Notes: a model not told the origin generated them from the sequence alone. DNA of 64,000 bases from Paenibacillus massiliensis subsp. panacisoli DSM 21345 (GCF_000426545.1 NZ_AUFO01000020.1:1-64000), one strand, 5' to 3'. Numbered from the stretch's first letter, positions 17,695 to 27,702 are shown. Made by a program: numbers and translations.

Positions 17695-18180
17695 ATGACA
17701 TTTATGGATTCATGGGAGCAACTCATGGCAGAGCAGGCCCTGGAGCGAGATCGACTTCGAGTGAATCACCTCATCATACAGGTCGAGGACAAGAAGAAAA
17801 GCAAGACGAAGGTGCACCAGAGGGACAAGAAGGTTGAGTATGCGTTGGTTAAGCGTGATATAGAGAATGAGCAGCTCATTGGAAGGTTCGAGCTCTATTT
17901 TGCGGATATCGACACGTTGATCAAGCAGGACCGGATCAAGGCTGATGTGGCATTCGGTGAGCTGATTGACGAGCATGCGGTTGCGAAGGCCTTATTTCCA
18001 TATGTAGCGGAGCATTATCCCTATATTTTGGAGGACTCCCCCTTTGCGATTAGCTATAACCCTGTAGCTGAAGCCTGGATTATTGAAGGAACACTTCCTC
18101 CTGGCTATATGGGCGGAGTATTCTACATCGCTCTTGCCAAGCATAATGGTCAGCTGCTGATGATGTATGGAACCAGGTAA
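17695..18180 (+). CDS. NTF2-fold immunity-like protein, orphan
   Basis: A 161-residue soluble protein. The C-terminal 60 residues (SYNPVAEAWIIEGTLPPGYMGGVFYIALAKHNGQLL) resemble the NTF2-fold immunity proteins (Imm-NTF2/YbbC-like) that protect against polymorphic toxins, whose hallmark is a W-x-V-x-G-T-L-P...GGxxYI pattern. The N-terminal part is charged (KKKSKTKVHQRDKK). No toxin gene is adjacent; the neighbours are a sugar dehydrogenase and a sugar transporter. It could be a lone immunity gene or a housekeeping relative of that fold. ATG 17695 stands 10-odd nt after a weak AAGGATG. Confidence 0.55.
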   Translation: MTFMDSWEQLMAEQALERDRLRVNHLIIQVEDKKKSKTKVHQRDKKVEYALVKRDIENEQLIGRFELYFADIDTLIKQDRIKADVAFGELIDEHAVAKALFPYVAEHYPYILEDSPFAISYNPVAEAWIIEGTLPPGYMGGVFYIALAKHNGQLLMMYGTR

Positions 18181-18196
18181 GCTTACAACAAATATG

Positions 18197-18243
18197 AGCA
18201 AGCTCTGTGGTTAGATAAGAACCTACGGAGCTTGCTTTATTTT
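18197..18243 (+). terminator. Rho-independent terminator after the NTF2-fold gene
   Basis: Stem AGCAAGCTC/GAGCTTGCT is followed by TTATTTT. The following 200 bp to the permease start contain nothing recognised. Confidence 0.75.
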
Positions 18244-18451
18244 GTGTTCATGCTCCAACCCCCGCTATGCCTAGCACCAACCGTTTCGCCAGCGGATGAA
18301 CCGATCCTACAGACCACCGTGTGTGAAGCGAATTGGCTCATTCCGTGGTCGATTGCATGATTGCAGCCAGAGCCGTAGACCCCTAACATGTGAGCTGAGG
18401 AGCTCGCTCGTCAGTCACACCATCATCTGCCAAAGGGGGTCGAAGATCATT

Positions 18452-19411
18452 ATGGCTGAGCTGTCAGATACATCCGTACCGCACCCCGGAGCCACTGTAC
18501 ACTCATCTGTCAAACCAAGCTATCTACGTAATATGAGAAAGCACTGGATGCTCTACGTCATGATCCTGCCCGGTATTTTGTTCTATATTATTTTCAAGTA
18601 CATTCCACTGGGAGGAAGCATAATCGCATTTCAGAATTTTCAGATTATGAGGGGAATCTGGAGCAGCCCATGGGTGGGGCTGGATAATTTCAAGTTCATT
18701 TTCACGTATCAGGATTTCTATCTCGTTCTTCGCAATACGGCGCTTATTGCCCTGTATAAGCTGGTGCTCGGATTCCCTGCACCGATCCTGCTGGCACTGC
18801 TGTTCAATGAGGTGAGGAAAATGCTGGCCAAGCGAGCGCTGCAGAGCATATTCTATCTGCCACATTTCCTCTCCTGGGTCGTTGTAGGGGGAATTGTCTT
18901 TGAAGTACTCGCATCAGGCGGATTCGTCAACGCTGTGCGCGGCTGGTTCGGCTTTGAGCCGATATTGTATATGCAGCAGGAGCAGTATTTCCGTACAATT
19001 GTCGTCTTATCCTCTATATGGAAAGAGGTCGGGTGGGGCACGATCATCTATCTCGCCGCCATTAGCGGCATCGATCCGACGCAATATGAAGCAGCCGTGA
19101 TGGACGGGGCCAACCGCTGGAAGCAGACGATCTATATTACATTGCCCGCATTGTTCCCGACAATCCTGATCCTGTTCCTGCTGAATATCGGTAATTTCCT
19201 GGAGCTCGGATTCGATCAGATCTACAATCTGCTCACACCAATGACCTATTCCGTCGGGGATATTATCGAGACGTATGTATATCGCTCGGGTGTCCTGCAG
19301 GGGCAGTATAGCGTAACCACAGCGATCGGACTCTTCCAGTCCGTTATAGGCTTCATACTGCTCTGGATCTTCAATCGTCTGGCCAAAAAAACCGGAGAGG
19401 GGTTGTGGTAA
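18452..19411 (+). CDS. Sugar ABC transporter permease (LplB-like)
   Basis: A 319-residue CUT1-family membrane permease with six helices: MLYVMILPGILFYIIFKYIPLGGSIIAFQ at the start is the LplB/YtcP-group signature, and the EAA loop that docks the ATPase is YEAAVMDGANRWKQTIYITLP. It imports oligosaccharides with the partner permease and lipoprotein that follow. ATG 18452 follows AAAGGGGGT. The frame is open upstream but lacks a ribosome site. The operon has no ATPase gene, as usual for this group, which shares a housekeeping MsmX-type ATPase. Confidence 0.9.
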   Translation: MAELSDTSVPHPGATVHSSVKPSYLRNMRKHWMLYVMILPGILFYIIFKYIPLGGSIIAFQNFQIMRGIWSSPWVGLDNFKFIFTYQDFYLVLRNTALIALYKLVLGFPAPILLALLFNEVRKMLAKRALQSIFYLPHFLSWVVVGGIVFEVLASGGFVNAVRGWFGFEPILYMQQEQYFRTIVVLSSIWKEVGWGTIIYLAAISGIDPTQYEAAVMDGANRWKQTIYITLPALFPTILILFLLNIGNFLELGFDQIYNLLTPMTYSVGDIIETYVYRSGVLQGQYSVTTAIGLFQSVIGFILLWIFNRLAKKTGEGLW

Positions 19412-20280
19412 TGAAGCAGAGTATCGGTGAAAGATGCTTCCAGATCGCCAACTATATCTTTCTGACAGCCGCAGCCCTGACGATGCTCCTGCCCCTGGTT
19501 CATCTACTGGCTGTATCGCTCAGCTCTCCAATTGCGGCTGATTCCAAGGAGGTATTCCTGTGGCCGGTCGACTTTACACTAGCCTCCTGGAAGCATATAG
19601 CGCAGAGCAGTAGCCTGTGGCAATCCTTCGGCATCACCGTCTTCATTACGGTTGTGGGTACGTTACTTAGCATGCTATTCTCCGTGCTCACGGCATTTCC
19701 ACTGTCCCGGCGGGAATTCCTTCTGCGTAAGCAGGTGATGCTGGCTATAGTGATTACCATGATCTTCAATGCACCGATGATTCCATTCTTCCTGACGGTA
19801 AGAGAGCTCGGAATGATGAATTCGATATGGGCCTTGATCATACCCGGGGTGATAGGGACCTTCAACATGGTCATTCTCAGAACCTTCTTCATGAGTCTGC
19901 CGAAGGAGCTTGATGATACCGCCCGGATCGACGGCTGTCATGATTTCCGAATTCTGTTCCAGATTTATCTGCCACTCTCCAAGCCAGTGCTGGCTACGGT
20001 CAGCCTGTTCTATGCTGTAGGGTACTGGAATACCTTCCAGCGCGCCGTGCTATTTCTCCGTGATCCCGGCCTGTGGCCACTACAAATGAAGCTCCGCGGC
20101 TATCTGACCAGTCCGGAGGAGCTTGCGCAGGTGAACATGTTCTTGGGAGATTACGACTTCAATACAACAACGTTAAAAGCAGCCACGATTCTTTTTGCAA
20201 GCGTTCCCATTATTTTGGTGTATCCTTATTTACAGAAGTATTTTGTGAAGGGCTCGCTGCTTGGCTCGCTGAAGGAATAA
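19411..20280 (+). CDS. Sugar ABC transporter permease (YtcP-like)
   Basis: A 289-residue CUT1 permease, the partner of the preceding one. It has six membrane helices, a SSPIAADSKEVFLWPVDFTLASWKHI outside loop, the EAA loop ELDDTARIDGCHDFRILFQIYLP, and the typical end KYFVKGSLLGSLKE. The ATG overlaps the previous stop (TAATG), indicating translational coupling. GTG 19405 is an alternative start. Confidence 0.92.
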   Translation: MKQSIGERCFQIANYIFLTAAALTMLLPLVHLLAVSLSSPIAADSKEVFLWPVDFTLASWKHIAQSSSLWQSFGITVFITVVGTLLSMLFSVLTAFPLSRREFLLRKQVMLAIVITMIFNAPMIPFFLTVRELGMMNSIWALIIPGVIGTFNMVILRTFFMSLPKELDDTARIDGCHDFRILFQIYLPLSKPVLATVSLFYAVGYWNTFQRAVLFLRDPGLWPLQMKLRGYLTSPEELAQVNMFLGDYDFNTTTLKAATILFASVPIILVYPYLQKYFVKGSLLGSLKE

Positions 20281-20305
20281 CACAAGCCTAGAGGAGGATG
20301 ATGGA

Positions 20306-21844
20306 ATGAGAAGACCACTGACTCGAAGATTGCTGCCTTTCATGCTCAGCATATCTGTACTGCTAGTAGCTGGTTGTGGCGCAGGTAATACGGATGCTGG
20401 CAGTCAGGAGGGGGGAGACGGTACCGGCAATGCTGGTGCTGTCAAAGTGAAGGTATTCAAGAGCCATATGGGTATCGGTAGCATCCCGAAGGCAGATAAT
20501 CCACACGTGAAGTACGTAGCGGAACAGACCGGGATTCAATATGAGCTGGTCACCACTCCGCCGGGCTCTGAGCCATCGGAATACTTGAATCTGATGATTG
20601 CATCAGATGACCTGCCCGACATTCTGCGCCCGATTGGAGGCGTCGAGCAGACGCTGATTCAGCAGGGAGGGGCACTGCCTCTGGATGAGCTACTTCCAGA
20701 ATATGCGCCACATGTCTGGGAGAGCATCCCCCAGGAAGCGTGGGACATTGTCCGCTCGGCTTCCCCGGATGGCAAAATCTATTATGTTCCCAAGGTGTTC
20801 CTGATCCCGGAGCGTGCACCTCTGATCCGCAAGGATTGGCTTGAAAAGGTGGGGATGGAGATGCCGAAGACGACGGATGAGTATGTCGAGCTGCTCAAAG
20901 CCTTCCGTGATCAAGACCCGAATGGCAACGGCAAGGCTGATGAATTACCTACAAGCGGGCGGGAATTCGGGCGATGGATGGACCATCTGTTCGCGATGTA
21001 CGGTGTGGCTATGTGGGAGGGATATCCCGAGTGGGATATCTATGATGGGAAAATCCAGTATGCTGGAACAACCGACAATATGCGAGAGGCCATCAAGTTC
21101 ATTCGGATGCTGTATGAAGAGAAGCTGCTGGACAACGAGACATTCCTGAACAAGGGTGAAGTCTGGCAGGCCAAAATCAACAACAACCTTGTAGGCAGCT
21201 GGTATCATCTTCCGGCGAATGTGCGCGATCGGTACAATGCCATGCTGACGCAGGCCCCGGATGCGTATATTGCGGCAATGCCACTGCCCTCTGCGCCAGG
21301 CTTTGAAGCATTCGTCACTCAGAAGAGCATGGGTGAGCCTGAATGGATGATCCCGGCCGCCAAGCAGGATAATGCTCCGAACGCTCTGAAGCTACTGGAC
21401 TTTTTCTACAATCCCGCAAATGATGAATTCACACGCTTCGGGCTGGAAGGAGAGCAGCATATCGTCAAGGACGGAAAGAAGGTCATCCTTCCACCGGCAG
21501 ATAACAAATCGCTTGTGCTGGGTATGAGAAACCTGACGACAGCCGAAGAGATGGACAGACGGATTGAGGAGACCTATCCCGAGGACCAGCAGCAAATGGT
21601 CAAAGACATGTTCGTCGTCAGTACTGCTGACGCGAGGCAGATTGCTGGCGATGGTCTTCCGGCTTCCGTATACGAAGGATACCCGGACATCCAGTCCCAT
21701 AAGCTGTTCCAGGAGGTGCTTACCAAGATTGTGATTGGGGAGCTCCCACTGGAGGCCTATGATGATTATGTGAGCAAGTGGAAGGCATCCGGTGGCGAGG
21801 TAGTAACCCAGAGGGTGCAGGAATGGTATGAGAAAGTGAAATAA
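20306..21844 (+). CDS. Extracellular solute-binding lipoprotein (LplA-like)
   Basis: A 512-residue lipid-anchored binding protein for the two permeases. Signal peptide with lipobox LVAGC, Cys24, then a Gly/Ala/Asp-rich linker. The mature part has the LplA-group features: SEYLNLMIASDDLPDI, WLEKVGMEMPKTTDEYVELLKAFRDQDPNGNGKADELP (a calcium-like loop), and a C-terminal domain ending GGEVVTQRVQEWYEKVK. It should capture an oligosaccharide outside the cell, probably a pectic one given the hydrolases in the locus. ATG 20306 follows AGAGGAGGATG, 25 bp after the permease stop. Confidence 0.92.
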   Translation: MRRPLTRRLLPFMLSISVLLVAGCGAGNTDAGSQEGGDGTGNAGAVKVKVFKSHMGIGSIPKADNPHVKYVAEQTGIQYELVTTPPGSEPSEYLNLMIASDDLPDILRPIGGVEQTLIQQGGALPLDELLPEYAPHVWESIPQEAWDIVRSASPDGKIYYVPKVFLIPERAPLIRKDWLEKVGMEMPKTTDEYVELLKAFRDQDPNGNGKADELPTSGREFGRWMDHLFAMYGVAMWEGYPEWDIYDGKIQYAGTTDNMREAIKFIRMLYEEKLLDNETFLNKGEVWQAKINNNLVGSWYHLPANVRDRYNAMLTQAPDAYIAAMPLPSAPGFEAFVTQKSMGEPEWMIPAAKQDNAPNALKLLDFFYNPANDEFTRFGLEGEQHIVKDGKKVILPPADNKSLVLGMRNLTTAEEMDRRIEETYPEDQQQMVKDMFVVSTADARQIAGDGLPASVYEGYPDIQSHKLFQEVLTKIVIGELPLEAYDDYVSKWKASGGEVVTQRVQEWYEKVK

Positions 21845-22034
21845 GGACCCATTGGAATTAGGCTCACAAGGTAATTACGAGGGGCTACACAGGCTGAGGC
21901 AAAGAGCTGAAATGATGGGACCACCGGGGAATGGAAGCACATAGGGAAGCAAATTAGGCAGTAAGGGTGGGTCGTACTGGGCATTCTCGCACTGTATAAT
22001 GACAGTATATTGCACATAAAGGTGGGAGATAACG

Positions 22035-24341
22035 GTGACCCTTTCCTTTTTGAAGTGGCTGAAATTCAATTTCACCAATACTCAGACCCGGCTGCTGCTG
22101 ATTCTGACCATTGCCGTCTTTATGATCATCATTGCAGTGGGCATGTCGACGTATTATTCCTCGAAGGCCGTATTACAGCAGGAGCTCAGTGAGCCTCAGC
22201 ACCAGATGCTGCGTATCAGCATGAATGATATTGATGAGGTGATTCGGGAAAGTGATCAGATTGCGGTGAAAATTGCACTGAACAGCAATGTGTACGAATT
22301 TCTCACGAGCGAAGCGCAAGGCTCTTATCGTAATATCACAGAGCTACTGCAGTTTTTGGAAGCTGTAGTGAGTAGCACATCTTATATTAAGAGCGCTTAC
22401 ATTTATGATGTGGAACGGGAGAGCATGGTTGCTTTTCCCCAAGGCTATAGCTCTAGCAAGTCCAATTTTCCGGATTCGGAATGGGTGGGAGTGGCTGCAG
22501 AGCTTCAGGACCGACCTATGCTGGTCAAGCAGCGCGAGATTGCCGTTACTTCGGGTGAATCTGTAACACAGGTTACACTCTATCGGAAAATTATGCTGGC
22601 AGGTCAGATGAAGGGCCTGATCGCTGTGAACTTCAAGACGGACCAGATGTTCGGGCATATGCTGCTCTCTTCCATATCCCATCTGGATAGTCATCGCTTC
22701 ATTCTGGATACGAATGGCCAGCCGCTATATCATATCGGCAGCTATGATGTCGGGGAGGCGGTGGTAGCCCAGATTCTTGCACAGCTGGAGGGCGAACAGA
22801 TCGGCGAATTCAAGCATGAAGGCCGAATTCTGCTGGCCTCACAGACTCTGTCACCCTACACGGGCTGGCGTTATCTATCATTGGTCTCACAGGATAGCCT
22901 GCTGGCGAATACCCGGAAGATTCGTGATACTGTGCTTGTGGTATCCTTGCTGGCTCTGGCGGCAGGAGCAGGGGCGATTGCCTTCTATAATGCCTCTGCC
23001 TTCAAGCCTGTGCGAAGAATGAGGCAGCTGCTTAGCGGTTATGACCAGGAACGAATCAGTCCAGAGCTGATTGATCTGGAGAAAATAACGAGTCAGCTTC
23101 TTACGGACCATGCTCAGCAAGCGATCAATCTTCGCCAGACACTGCCGGAGGCATCGGCCAAATTTCTGACAGACATCTATGCAGGCAATATGGCGGGCAG
23201 CCGGGAGATCGGCGAGAAATGGGAGCGCTACTTCGGGGACTGGTGTGATCGTCCCTTGGCGATTGCCATGTTATCCATTGATGACTATCAGACCTGGTGC
23301 GAGCAATTCAGCAAATCAGACCACTCGCTGCTGAAGTTCGCCATTGGCAATATTGTGGCCGAGTTACTGTCTGGCCAGTGGCGTGCGCTATCCGCCGATC
23401 TGGGGCGGGATCGAATGCTGGTCATGCTACAGCCGATGGTTCACAGCAAGGGAGCGGATGCAGCCACAGCTATTGGAGAAGCCCTCTCGATGATACCGCG
23501 GCTGCTCAAATTCCAGATCTCGGCTGGTGTCAGCCAATACCACGCAGGCTTCATGCAGCTCCAGCAAGCCATGCAGGAAGCAGAGAGCGCGCTTGGATAT
23601 CGACTGTATCGTGGATATGCGAGCGCTATCTCTTATGAGCAAGTAACCAGCGTGCAAGGCTCTGATGTGACCATTCAGGAGCATGAGAATATAAGCAAGC
23701 TTACGGAGGCCATTCAAGCCGGTAGTGTGGAGGAGGCGCTGAAAGTGCTGGACAGAATGATCAATCGCATGCGGAGCGAGCAATGGCCTCCTTCCTCGGC
23801 ACTGCACGGTCTTGAGACCATGGCAACCAAGCTGGAACGAATGGGGATGACCCGTGAAGTGGAAGGCTGTGGCATGGATATTTCCAGGCTTCGGACGATG
23901 CATTTGGATGCAGCTTGGGTGCTACTCCGTCAGCAAGTAGAGGTGATAGCCGAGGACTTCGCCAGCTTGCTGCTGCGTAAGGATTTCATCGTGTGCCAGC
24001 AGATGGTTGCTTTCATGAGCGAACATTTGGAGGACCCGATCGGCATTCAGGAGATTGCTGAGCATGCTGGCATCAGCACGAGTCTGGCCAGTCAACTGTT
24101 CAGGCAGGAAATGAACGATACGATTCATGGATATTTCACCAAGCTGCGGATGGAGCGTGCAGGAGAGCTCTTGCTGCATACGGATTATCGAATTTCCGAG
24201 ATCGCCTCTATGGTCGGCTATCAGCATGAGAACAGCTTTATTCGTGTGTATCGCAAATACAAGGACATTACGCCGGGCAAATACAGGGAAATGATGCGCA
24301 GCCGCAGTGATGCACTGCCGGAAGCAGGAGGTCCTGCTTGA
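22035..24341 (+). CDS. Membrane-bound AraC-family sensor-regulator
   Basis: A 768-residue regulator of the type found beside Lpl transporters. TM1 (about residues 16-40) and TM2 (about 292-315, LVVSLLALAAGAGAIAFY) enclose an extracellular Cache/dCache-like sensor. A cytoplasmic linker region follows, and residues 660-755 are the AraC double HTH (IGIQEIAEHAGISTSLASQLFRQEMND and ISEIASMVGYQHENSFIRVYRKYKDITPGKYREMM). It probably senses the sugar outside the cell and activates the surrounding operon. GTG 22035 follows GGTGGGAG. It starts 190 bp after the binding-protein gene. Confidence 0.9.
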   Translation: MTLSFLKWLKFNFTNTQTRLLLILTIAVFMIIIAVGMSTYYSSKAVLQQELSEPQHQMLRISMNDIDEVIRESDQIAVKIALNSNVYEFLTSEAQGSYRNITELLQFLEAVVSSTSYIKSAYIYDVERESMVAFPQGYSSSKSNFPDSEWVGVAAELQDRPMLVKQREIAVTSGESVTQVTLYRKIMLAGQMKGLIAVNFKTDQMFGHMLLSSISHLDSHRFILDTNGQPLYHIGSYDVGEAVVAQILAQLEGEQIGEFKHEGRILLASQTLSPYTGWRYLSLVSQDSLLANTRKIRDTVLVVSLLALAAGAGAIAFYNASAFKPVRRMRQLLSGYDQERISPELIDLEKITSQLLTDHAQQAINLRQTLPEASAKFLTDIYAGNMAGSREIGEKWERYFGDWCDRPLAIAMLSIDDYQTWCEQFSKSDHSLLKFAIGNIVAELLSGQWRALSADLGRDRMLVMLQPMVHSKGADAATAIGEALSMIPRLLKFQISAGVSQYHAGFMQLQQAMQEAESALGYRLYRGYASAISYEQVTSVQGSDVTIQEHENISKLTEAIQAGSVEEALKVLDRMINRMRSEQWPPSSALHGLETMATKLERMGMTREVEGCGMDISRLRTMHLDAAWVLLRQQVEVIAEDFASLLLRKDFIVCQQMVAFMSEHLEDPIGIQEIAEHAGISTSLASQLFRQEMNDTIHGYFTKLRMERAGELLLHTDYRISEIASMVGYQHENSFIRVYRKYKDITPGKYREMMRSRSDALPEAGGPA

Positions 24342-24377
24342 CTTCGGCTCGGCGTGATCAAGGAGGGAAGCCAATCC

Positions 24378-26465
24378 ATGAAGCACAAATCCAACGATCG
24401 CAAACCAATCGATCGCAATACAGTTGTGACGAGGAATCATCCAATCCTGACTCAGATCGAGCCGAGATCGCCTCTGTCTGTCGGTAATGGGGAGTTCGCT
24501 TTCAGCGCGGATTTCACGGGTCTTCAGAGCTATCCCGAGGTCTATGAAGCTCCGCTTGGCACACAATCCAACTGGGGCTGGCACTGTACAGGTGGCCATC
24601 AGGTATTTGGAGAGGAAGACATCGAGTATCAATCCTATGAGACTTATGGGCGCAAGGTGTCTTATCCCATGAAGCCAGCAGGCAAGGACGATGCTTATCA
24701 CTGGCTGCGCCAGAATCCGCATCGTCTTCAGCTTGGACGGTTATCCTTTCGCCTGCTACGGGATGATGGGCAAGTGGCTCAGATCAACGATGTGACTCCT
24801 ATACGCCAGGAGTTGGAGCTATGGACCGGGATTCTGCATAGTGAGTTCACGGTGCAGGGGACTCAGGTACTGGTGGAGACAGCCTGTGACCCGAAGAGCG
24901 ATTGCATCGCTATCCGTGTGCGGTCCGAATTAATCCGTCGTGGACGTCTGCAAATATTCCTTGTGTTCCCATCGCCAGACATGACGCACCGAAGCTGGTC
25001 TCGATCTGTGTTCCCAGAATGGGACCAGCATCACAGGCACAGAACTGAGCTATCGACCAGCCGAGACCATTCGGCAGTGATTGCGCGTACGCTGGATGAC
25101 GATAGCTACACCGTGCAATGGATCTGGGATGCTGGTCGTCTGGAACAGACCAATCCTCATGAATTCACCTTGCATCCTGAGGTAGCCAAGGACTCCAAGA
25201 GTTGGTGCTGCTCTGTGGCCTTTGCCCCGCGTGAGGCAGAAGCGAAGCCAGCTGAGGCTGTACTTCATGCAAGCGCGGCCCACTGGCAAGCCTTCTGGAT
25301 TAATGGAGCAGCCATCGACTTATCGGGCAGTATGGATGCACGAGCTGCTGAGTTGGAGCGCAGGGTGGTGTTGTCCCAGTTCCTGTGTGCCGTGCACAGT
25401 GGCGGTTCTATGCCTCCACAAGAGACGGGCTACATGTACAATAGCTGGTTCGGGAAGATGCACCTGGAGATGCACTGGTGGCATGCAGCGCATTTTCCGT
25501 TATGGGGTCGTGCCGACTTGCTGCGGCGCAGTATGGATTGGTATCTGAGTATTCTTCCTAATGCACGTGAACTGGCTCACTCTCAAGGATATACAGGAGC
25601 ACGTTGGCCCAAGATGGTCGCGTATGATGGGCGTCAGACCCCTTCACCAGTAGCCCCTGGACTGATCTGGCAGCAGCCTCATCCCATGGCTTTGGCCGAG
25701 ATGTGTTACCAGGCTCAGCCAGAACGTTCCATGCTGGAGCAATATAGGGAGCTTGTTTTTGAAGCGGCTGATTTCATGGTATCCTACGCGCATTGGGATC
25801 AAGAGCGGGAAGCTTATGTGCTCGGTCCCCCGCTAATACCGGCGCAGGAGAATCATGCCATGGATGAGAGTCTCAATCCGCCATATGAGCTGGAATACTG
25901 GAAATATGGGCTGGAGATCGCGGTTCGGTGGGCGGAGCGATTAGGGGAGCAGCCCAATCCCGCTTGGTCAATTGTAGCCTCACAAATGGCGAGACCTCCA
26001 CAAGCGAATGGCGTCTATCTGGCACATGAGCACTGCCCGAATACATTTACGGAGAAGAATCATGACCATCCTTCGATGGTTGGGGCGCTTGGACTGCTGC
26101 CGGGGACGTTAATTGATACGCAAATCATGAGAAATACGCTACTCAAGGTCAAAGCATGCTGGGACTGGGAATCGGCCTGGGGATGGGATTTTCCGATGTG
26201 TGCGATGACCGCAGCCCGGTTGGGTGAGCCAGAACTTGCATTGGACTTTCTGCTGATGGATGCGACGAAGAATACCTACCTGCCTAACGGTCACAACTAC
26301 CAGCGTCCAGGCTTGTGGGCGTATTTGCCTGGAAATGGTGGGTTACTAACGGCCATCGCTATGATGGCTGCGGGGTGGGCAGGAACCGAAGGGCGCAGCA
26401 ATCCAGGGTTCCCACAGGATGGAAGCTGGTCTATCGAGTGGGAGGGACTCAGCCCCTTGCTCTGA
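24378..26465 (+). CDS. Unclassified six-hairpin glycosidase-like enzyme
   Basis: A 695-residue cytoplasmic protein. Residues 15-260 look like an N-terminal beta-sandwich (SPLSVGNGEFAFSADFTG) and residues 300-680 an (alpha/alpha)6 barrel. Striking conserved-looking segments are GKMHLEMHWWHAAHFPLWGR, GYTGARWPKMV, WQQPHPMALAEMCY and WGWDFPMCAMTAARLGEPE. The domain order is like GH65/GH95-type enzymes, but the active-site motifs do not match a family I can name. Acidic candidates are Glu in HLEMHWW and Asp in WGWDFP. ATG 24378 follows AAGGAGGGA, and the gene comes 36 bp after the regulator. Its context suggests a step in pectic oligosaccharide breakdown. Confidence 0.7.
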   Translation: MKHKSNDRKPIDRNTVVTRNHPILTQIEPRSPLSVGNGEFAFSADFTGLQSYPEVYEAPLGTQSNWGWHCTGGHQVFGEEDIEYQSYETYGRKVSYPMKPAGKDDAYHWLRQNPHRLQLGRLSFRLLRDDGQVAQINDVTPIRQELELWTGILHSEFTVQGTQVLVETACDPKSDCIAIRVRSELIRRGRLQIFLVFPSPDMTHRSWSRSVFPEWDQHHRHRTELSTSRDHSAVIARTLDDDSYTVQWIWDAGRLEQTNPHEFTLHPEVAKDSKSWCCSVAFAPREAEAKPAEAVLHASAAHWQAFWINGAAIDLSGSMDARAAELERRVVLSQFLCAVHSGGSMPPQETGYMYNSWFGKMHLEMHWWHAAHFPLWGRADLLRRSMDWYLSILPNARELAHSQGYTGARWPKMVAYDGRQTPSPVAPGLIWQQPHPMALAEMCYQAQPERSMLEQYRELVFEAADFMVSYAHWDQEREAYVLGPPLIPAQENHAMDESLNPPYELEYWKYGLEIAVRWAERLGEQPNPAWSIVASQMARPPQANGVYLAHEHCPNTFTEKNHDHPSMVGALGLLPGTLIDTQIMRNTLLKVKACWDWESAWGWDFPMCAMTAARLGEPELALDFLLMDATKNTYLPNGHNYQRPGLWAYLPGNGGLLTAIAMMAAGWAGTEGRSNPGFPQDGSWSIEWEGLSPLL

Positions 26466-26556
26466 TCTGCATCGAGCGACGTTGCTGCTGCTTACATGTA
26501 ACCGTGCTGCATCATTCCAATCTAAAGGGAAGTTATCACATAGGGGAGGTTCCAAA

Positions 26557-27702
26557 ATGACCGAGACTATACCCAAGACACAAGGGCAGAAGGGAAGAAT
26601 GTCCGTTGAAATTGCCGATACTCTGCTCTCCGAGTGTAAGAGCGGGAATCATCCGAAGCTTGCTGGCAAGTGGGGTTATGTAGCCGGGATGACACTGATG
26701 GCACTCCAACGTGCTGCTGTATGGAACAGGGAGCCGAGATATGCTGAGTTGGTTCAGCGTCATATTGATGATCTGATTGAGAGCGACGGAACCATCCGCA
26801 CCTATCGGCTGGAGGATTACAATCTGGATATGATTAATGAGGGTAAAAATCTATTCGCTGAGTGGCAGCGTACTGGCGAAGAGAAGTACCGCATAGCAAT
26901 ACAGCATCTCGTTACCCAGCTCAAGGGGCAGCCGCGAACCAGCGAAGGTGGGTTCTGGCACAAGAAAATTTACCCGTTCCAAATGTGGCTGGACGGAGTG
27001 TATATGTCTTCACCGTTTCTTGCGGAATATGCAAGTGTCTTTGGGCATGAGGATAGCTTCCATGAGGTGGCACGGCAGATTCTGCTCATTGAGCAGAAGA
27101 CTCGCAACCCACGGACTGGCTTGCTGCATCACGCCTGGGATGAGAGTAGAGAACAGCGCTGGTGCGATACGCACACGGGGCAATCCTTTCATGTCTGGGG
27201 CCGGGCTATGGGCTGGTATGCGATGGCTGTGGTCGATGCACTGGAGCATTTCCCCATTGATCATCCACAGCGTGGGCAGATCATGGGAATTTTAGAACGG
27301 ATGTCCTACGCCATCGCGCACGCCCAAGATCAGGAAAGTGGGCTGTGGTATCAGGTTATGGACCAGAACGGCAGGGAGGGCAACTATCTGGAGGCATCTG
27401 CATCATGTATGCTGACCTATGCACTGGCTAAGGGGCTACGACTGCATTATCTGGCTGAGCTGGATCCCAATGTCGTTGAACGAGCATACGCAGGTATTCT
27501 GAGGCACCTTGTTACGGAGGATGACAAAGGAGTGCACCTGCATCGTATTTGTCATGGTGCTGGACTTGGAGGCAGGAAGTACCGCGACGGCTCTTATGCC
27601 TATTATATTAGTGAAGAGATTGTCAGTGATGCCCAGATGGGTGTGGCTCCGTTCCTGCTGGCCAGCATCGAGATGGAGAAGCTCGGAGCAGAGGGAGCAT
27701 GA
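26557..27702 (+). CDS. GH105 family hydrolase (YteR-like unsaturated rhamnogalacturonyl hydrolase)
   Basis: A 381-residue cytoplasmic GH88/GH105 enzyme. Motifs match the YteR branch: GGFWHKKIYPFQMWLDGVYM (the Asp corresponds to the catalytic Asp of YteR), LLHHAWDES, and FHVWGRAMGWYAMAVVDALEHFP. The reaction is hydration of the unsaturated galacturonyl double bond, which releases the 4-deoxy sugar from rhamnogalacturonan disaccharides. ATG 26557 follows TAGGGGAGG. The frame is open back to 26419 but overlaps the previous gene. Its stop overlaps the next start (ATGA). The paralogue at 39404 belongs to the same branch. Confidence 0.9.
   Translation: MTETIPKTQGQKGRMSVEIADTLLSECKSGNHPKLAGKWGYVAGMTLMALQRAAVWNREPRYAELVQRHIDDLIESDGTIRTYRLEDYNLDMINEGKNLFAEWQRTGEEKYRIAIQHLVTQLKGQPRTSEGGFWHKKIYPFQMWLDGVYMSSPFLAEYASVFGHEDSFHEVARQILLIEQKTRNPRTGLLHHAWDESREQRWCDTHTGQSFHVWGRAMGWYAMAVVDALEHFPIDHPQRGQIMGILERMSYAIAHAQDQESGLWYQVMDQNGREGNYLEASASCMLTYALAKGLRLHYLAELDPNVVERAYAGILRHLVTEDDKGVHLHRICHGAGLGGRKYRDGSYAYYISEEIVSDAQMGVAPFLLASIEMEKLGAEGA

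Noticed and set aside
23922..24722. 266-codon minus-strand frame over the AraC/glycosidase junction
   Set aside because: It spans two well-supported + strand genes with family motifs and has no ribosome site; its product has no recognisable motif.
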